DNA from: Pseudorhizobium flavum | Lineage (GTDB): Bacteria > Pseudomonadota > Alphaproteobacteria > Rhizobiales > Rhizobiaceae | Assembly (NCBI RefSeq): GCF_902502825.2 | Contig: NZ_LR723670.1 | Coordinates: 2,294,001 to 2,358,000 of the forward strand | Direction: 5' to 3' | Length of the DNA stretch: 64,000 nucleotides | Part shown: positions 62,829-64,000 of the stretch, piece by piece | Layout: every line of letters begins with the position of its first letter | Numbering within the stretch: position 1 is the stretch's first letter | Notes under the pieces: model-generated | Databases searched by the model: none | Told to the model about the DNA's origin: nothing | The model's input: the letters and a program-made list of their open reading frames with translations, nothing else | Position numbers and translations under genes: made by a program

Positions 62829-63650
62829 TCAGCTGCCGAGTTCTTCCGCCCGCTGCCGTGCGGCTGCGATTGCCTTGTCGAACAGCGGCTGCATGCCCTC
62901 TTCCGCCATCAGCACCGCGAGCGCCGCAGCCGTGGTTCCCCCCGGAGACGTGACGTTCTCGCGAAGCCGCGAAGGAGTCTCGGGAGACCGGTGCAACAGT
63001 TCACCGGCTCCCGAGACTGTTTCCCGTGCGAGGCGCATGGCGAGGTCCGCCGGCAGGCCGGCCTTGCGGCCTGCCTCCGCCATGCACTCGACGAGATAGA
63101 AGACGTAGGCAGGTCCACTGCCGGATACGGCGGTGACGGCATCGATATCCTGCTCGCTCGCCACCCACTCCACAGGTCCGCTGACTCGGAGCAGTGCGTC
63201 CACCTGCGCCCGCTGCGTGCTGGTCACCCGACCGTTGGCATAGGCACCCGTCACCCCACGGCCAATCATGGAAGGGGTATTGGGCATGGCGCGCACCATC
63301 GCTCCCTGCCCTAGATGCCCCTCGATGGAGGCAAGCGTCTTCCCCGCGGCAATCGATACGACCACCGTGTCGGCGGAGACGATGGTCTTGAGGGATGGCA
63401 GCACCGCGTCCATGACCTGCGGCTTCACCGCAAGAAAGATGATCTCCGGCACGATGCCTTCCGGCGATGCAACGACATGTCGGGCACCGGCATCGGCAAT
63501 CCGCTTCTGCATCTCCGCCGACGGCGAAGGGTCGATCACGATGATCGCGTTGCCAGGCACTCCGGCATCCACCCATCCGGCAAGCAGGGCACCGCCCATG
63601 TTGCCGGCACCGAGGAGAACGATCGAACCCGCGGGAGCCGCGCCGGTCAT
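62829..63650 (-). CDS. proC: Pyrroline-5-carboxylate reductase
   Basis: 273 residues from the ATG at 63650, which overlaps the stop of the upstream YbjN gene (ATGA); the frame is open further but has no support. The NAD(P)-binding motif is IVLLGAGNMGGALLAGW. The C-terminal dimerisation domain has VSGSGPAYVFYLVECMAEAG and NVTSPGGTTAAALAVL, the ProC signature. It makes proline from pyrroline-5-carboxylate, the last step of proline synthesis. The order YbjN-proC-CsaA is conserved in rhizobia. Confidence 0.96.
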   Translation of the reverse strand: MTGAAPAGSIVLLGAGNMGGALLAGWVDAGVPGNAIIVIDPSPSAEMQKRIADAGARHVVASPEGIVPEIIFLAVKPQVMDAVLPSLKTIVSADTVVVSIAAGKTLASIEGHLGQGAMVRAMPNTPSMIGRGVTGAYANGRVTSTQRAQVDALLRVSGPVEWVASEQDIDAVTAVSGSGPAYVFYLVECMAEAGRKAGLPADLAMRLARETVSGAGELLHRSPETPSRLRENVTSPGGTTAAALAVLMAEEGMQPLFDKAIAAARQRAEELGS

Positions 63651-64000
63651 GCTTCCCCCACGGTCTCGAACAACACAACCTCCATCGCATTCTTGGCGTC
63701 CATTCCGGACCACACGACGAACTGGAAGGCCTGGAAGTAGCTCTCGCAGGCGTCGAGCGCACTGGATAACAAAACCTCCACCTGCTGGCTCGTGGGCTCG
63801 GCCCCGCCAGCGAGCAACAGCGATTGACGGAAGATGACCACATCCTCCTGTCGCCACAGGTCGAAATGCCCCATCAACACCTGCCCGTTGATGTGTGACA
63901 GCAGGCGGATCACCTCGTTGACTCTTGCGTCGGGGATCCTGATGTCGAAGGCGCAGGCGAGATGAAGAGCTTCGAACTCCTCCATCCACGAAAAGGAGAC
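63647..64000 (-). CDS. YbjN-domain protein, N-terminus cut by window edge
   Basis: 117 C-terminal residues are visible, and the frame is open to the right edge (before MEEFEALH come VSFSW), so the start lies outside. LACAFDIRIPDARVNEVIRLL, GHFDLWRQEDVVIFRQSLLL and AFQFVVWSGMDAKNAMEVVLF match the YbjN domain, which resembles type III secretion chaperones in fold. Relatives have about 165 residues, so some 50 are missing. Its stop overlaps the start of proC. A role as a regulator or chaperone is proposed for E. coli YbjN; here it is unknown. Confidence 0.88.
   Translation of the reverse strand, partial: VSFSWMEEFEALHLACAFDIRIPDARVNEVIRLLSHINGQVLMGHFDLWRQEDVVIFRQSLLLAGGAEPTSQQVEVLLSSALDACESYFQAFQFVVWSGMDAKNAMEVVLFETVGEA

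Overview
This is a GC-rich, gene-dense stretch of alphaproteobacterial chromosome, almost certainly from Rhizobiaceae (Rhizobium/Agrobacterium/Ensifer and relatives). The diagnostic signs are a ChvE-GguA-GguB sugar transporter, trxB followed by the LysR regulator lsrB and a tandem pair of AbcR-type sRNAs, an LpcC-type LPS-core mannosyltransferase, DUF930 and BA14K proteins, a split carA/carB pair, and sigma promoters of the GGAAC-N16/17-CGTT class. I see no insertion sequence, prophage, CRISPR array or integration scar. Both edges cut a gene: a YjlB-like cupin on the left and a YbjN-domain protein on the right.

Layout. 1-2.7 kb: cupin fragment, DnaJ-domain protein, PAP2 phosphatase, DUF1206 membrane protein. 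2.7-10.5 kb: one minus-strand operon gguC, aldose 1-dehydrogenase, L-arabinonate dehydratase, chvE, gguA, gguB, giving uptake and non-phosphorylative oxidation of L-arabinose/D-galactose. 10.8-16.2 kb: the divergent operon ytfQ-ytfR-ytfT-yjfF plus a FadR-type GntR regulator, a second sugar (furanose-type) ABC importer. 16-21 kb: small envelope proteins, including a 33-residue lipoprotein, two paralogous BA14K proteins, a PilZ protein and a tRNA with anticodon CAU. 21-29.5 kb: YjbQ, DUF1428, alcohol dehydrogenase, DUF930, rpoD, dnaG and a YqeY-type GatB protein. 29.7-38.6 kb: carA and carB, separated by a MATE exporter, a zinc metallopeptidase and an MFS exporter. 38.6-44.3 kb: an ArsR-SRPBCC-SRPBCC operon, a DHA2 exporter, and a coupled radical-SAM/UdgX DNA-repair pair. 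44.3-50 kb: greA with an attenuator-like leader, two glycosyltransferases, an Lrp regulator, trxB-lsrB and two AbcR-type sRNAs. 50-58.5 kb: ArsR plus Old Yellow Enzyme, DUF2188, ChaA, DUF3597, sugar dehydrogenase, aatA, an EamA transporter and a cold-shock protein. 58.6-64 kb: MBL hydrolase, small membrane protein, MarR/response-regulator/histidine-kinase operon, CsaA, proC and YbjN.

How it fits together. The two sugar operons share a 310-bp divergent control region with a palindrome over a candidate promoter, and a GntR regulator closes the ytf operon. In both operons a perfect hairpin sits between the binding-protein gene and the ATPase gene, as expected if binding protein is made in excess. 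Four small or envelope genes (DUF1206, both BA14K genes, the 61-residue membrane protein) carry candidate EcfG/RpoE2 general-stress promoters, which suggests a scattered stress regulon. The region with most regulatory RNA content is lsrB plus the tandem sRNAs; the greA leader hairpin is a second candidate. No wholly novel system stands out. The most promising leads are the EcfG-type promoter set, the greA attenuator, the UdgX/radical-SAM pair, the candidate shared operator of the sugar operons, and the duplicated palindrome beside the BA14K genes.
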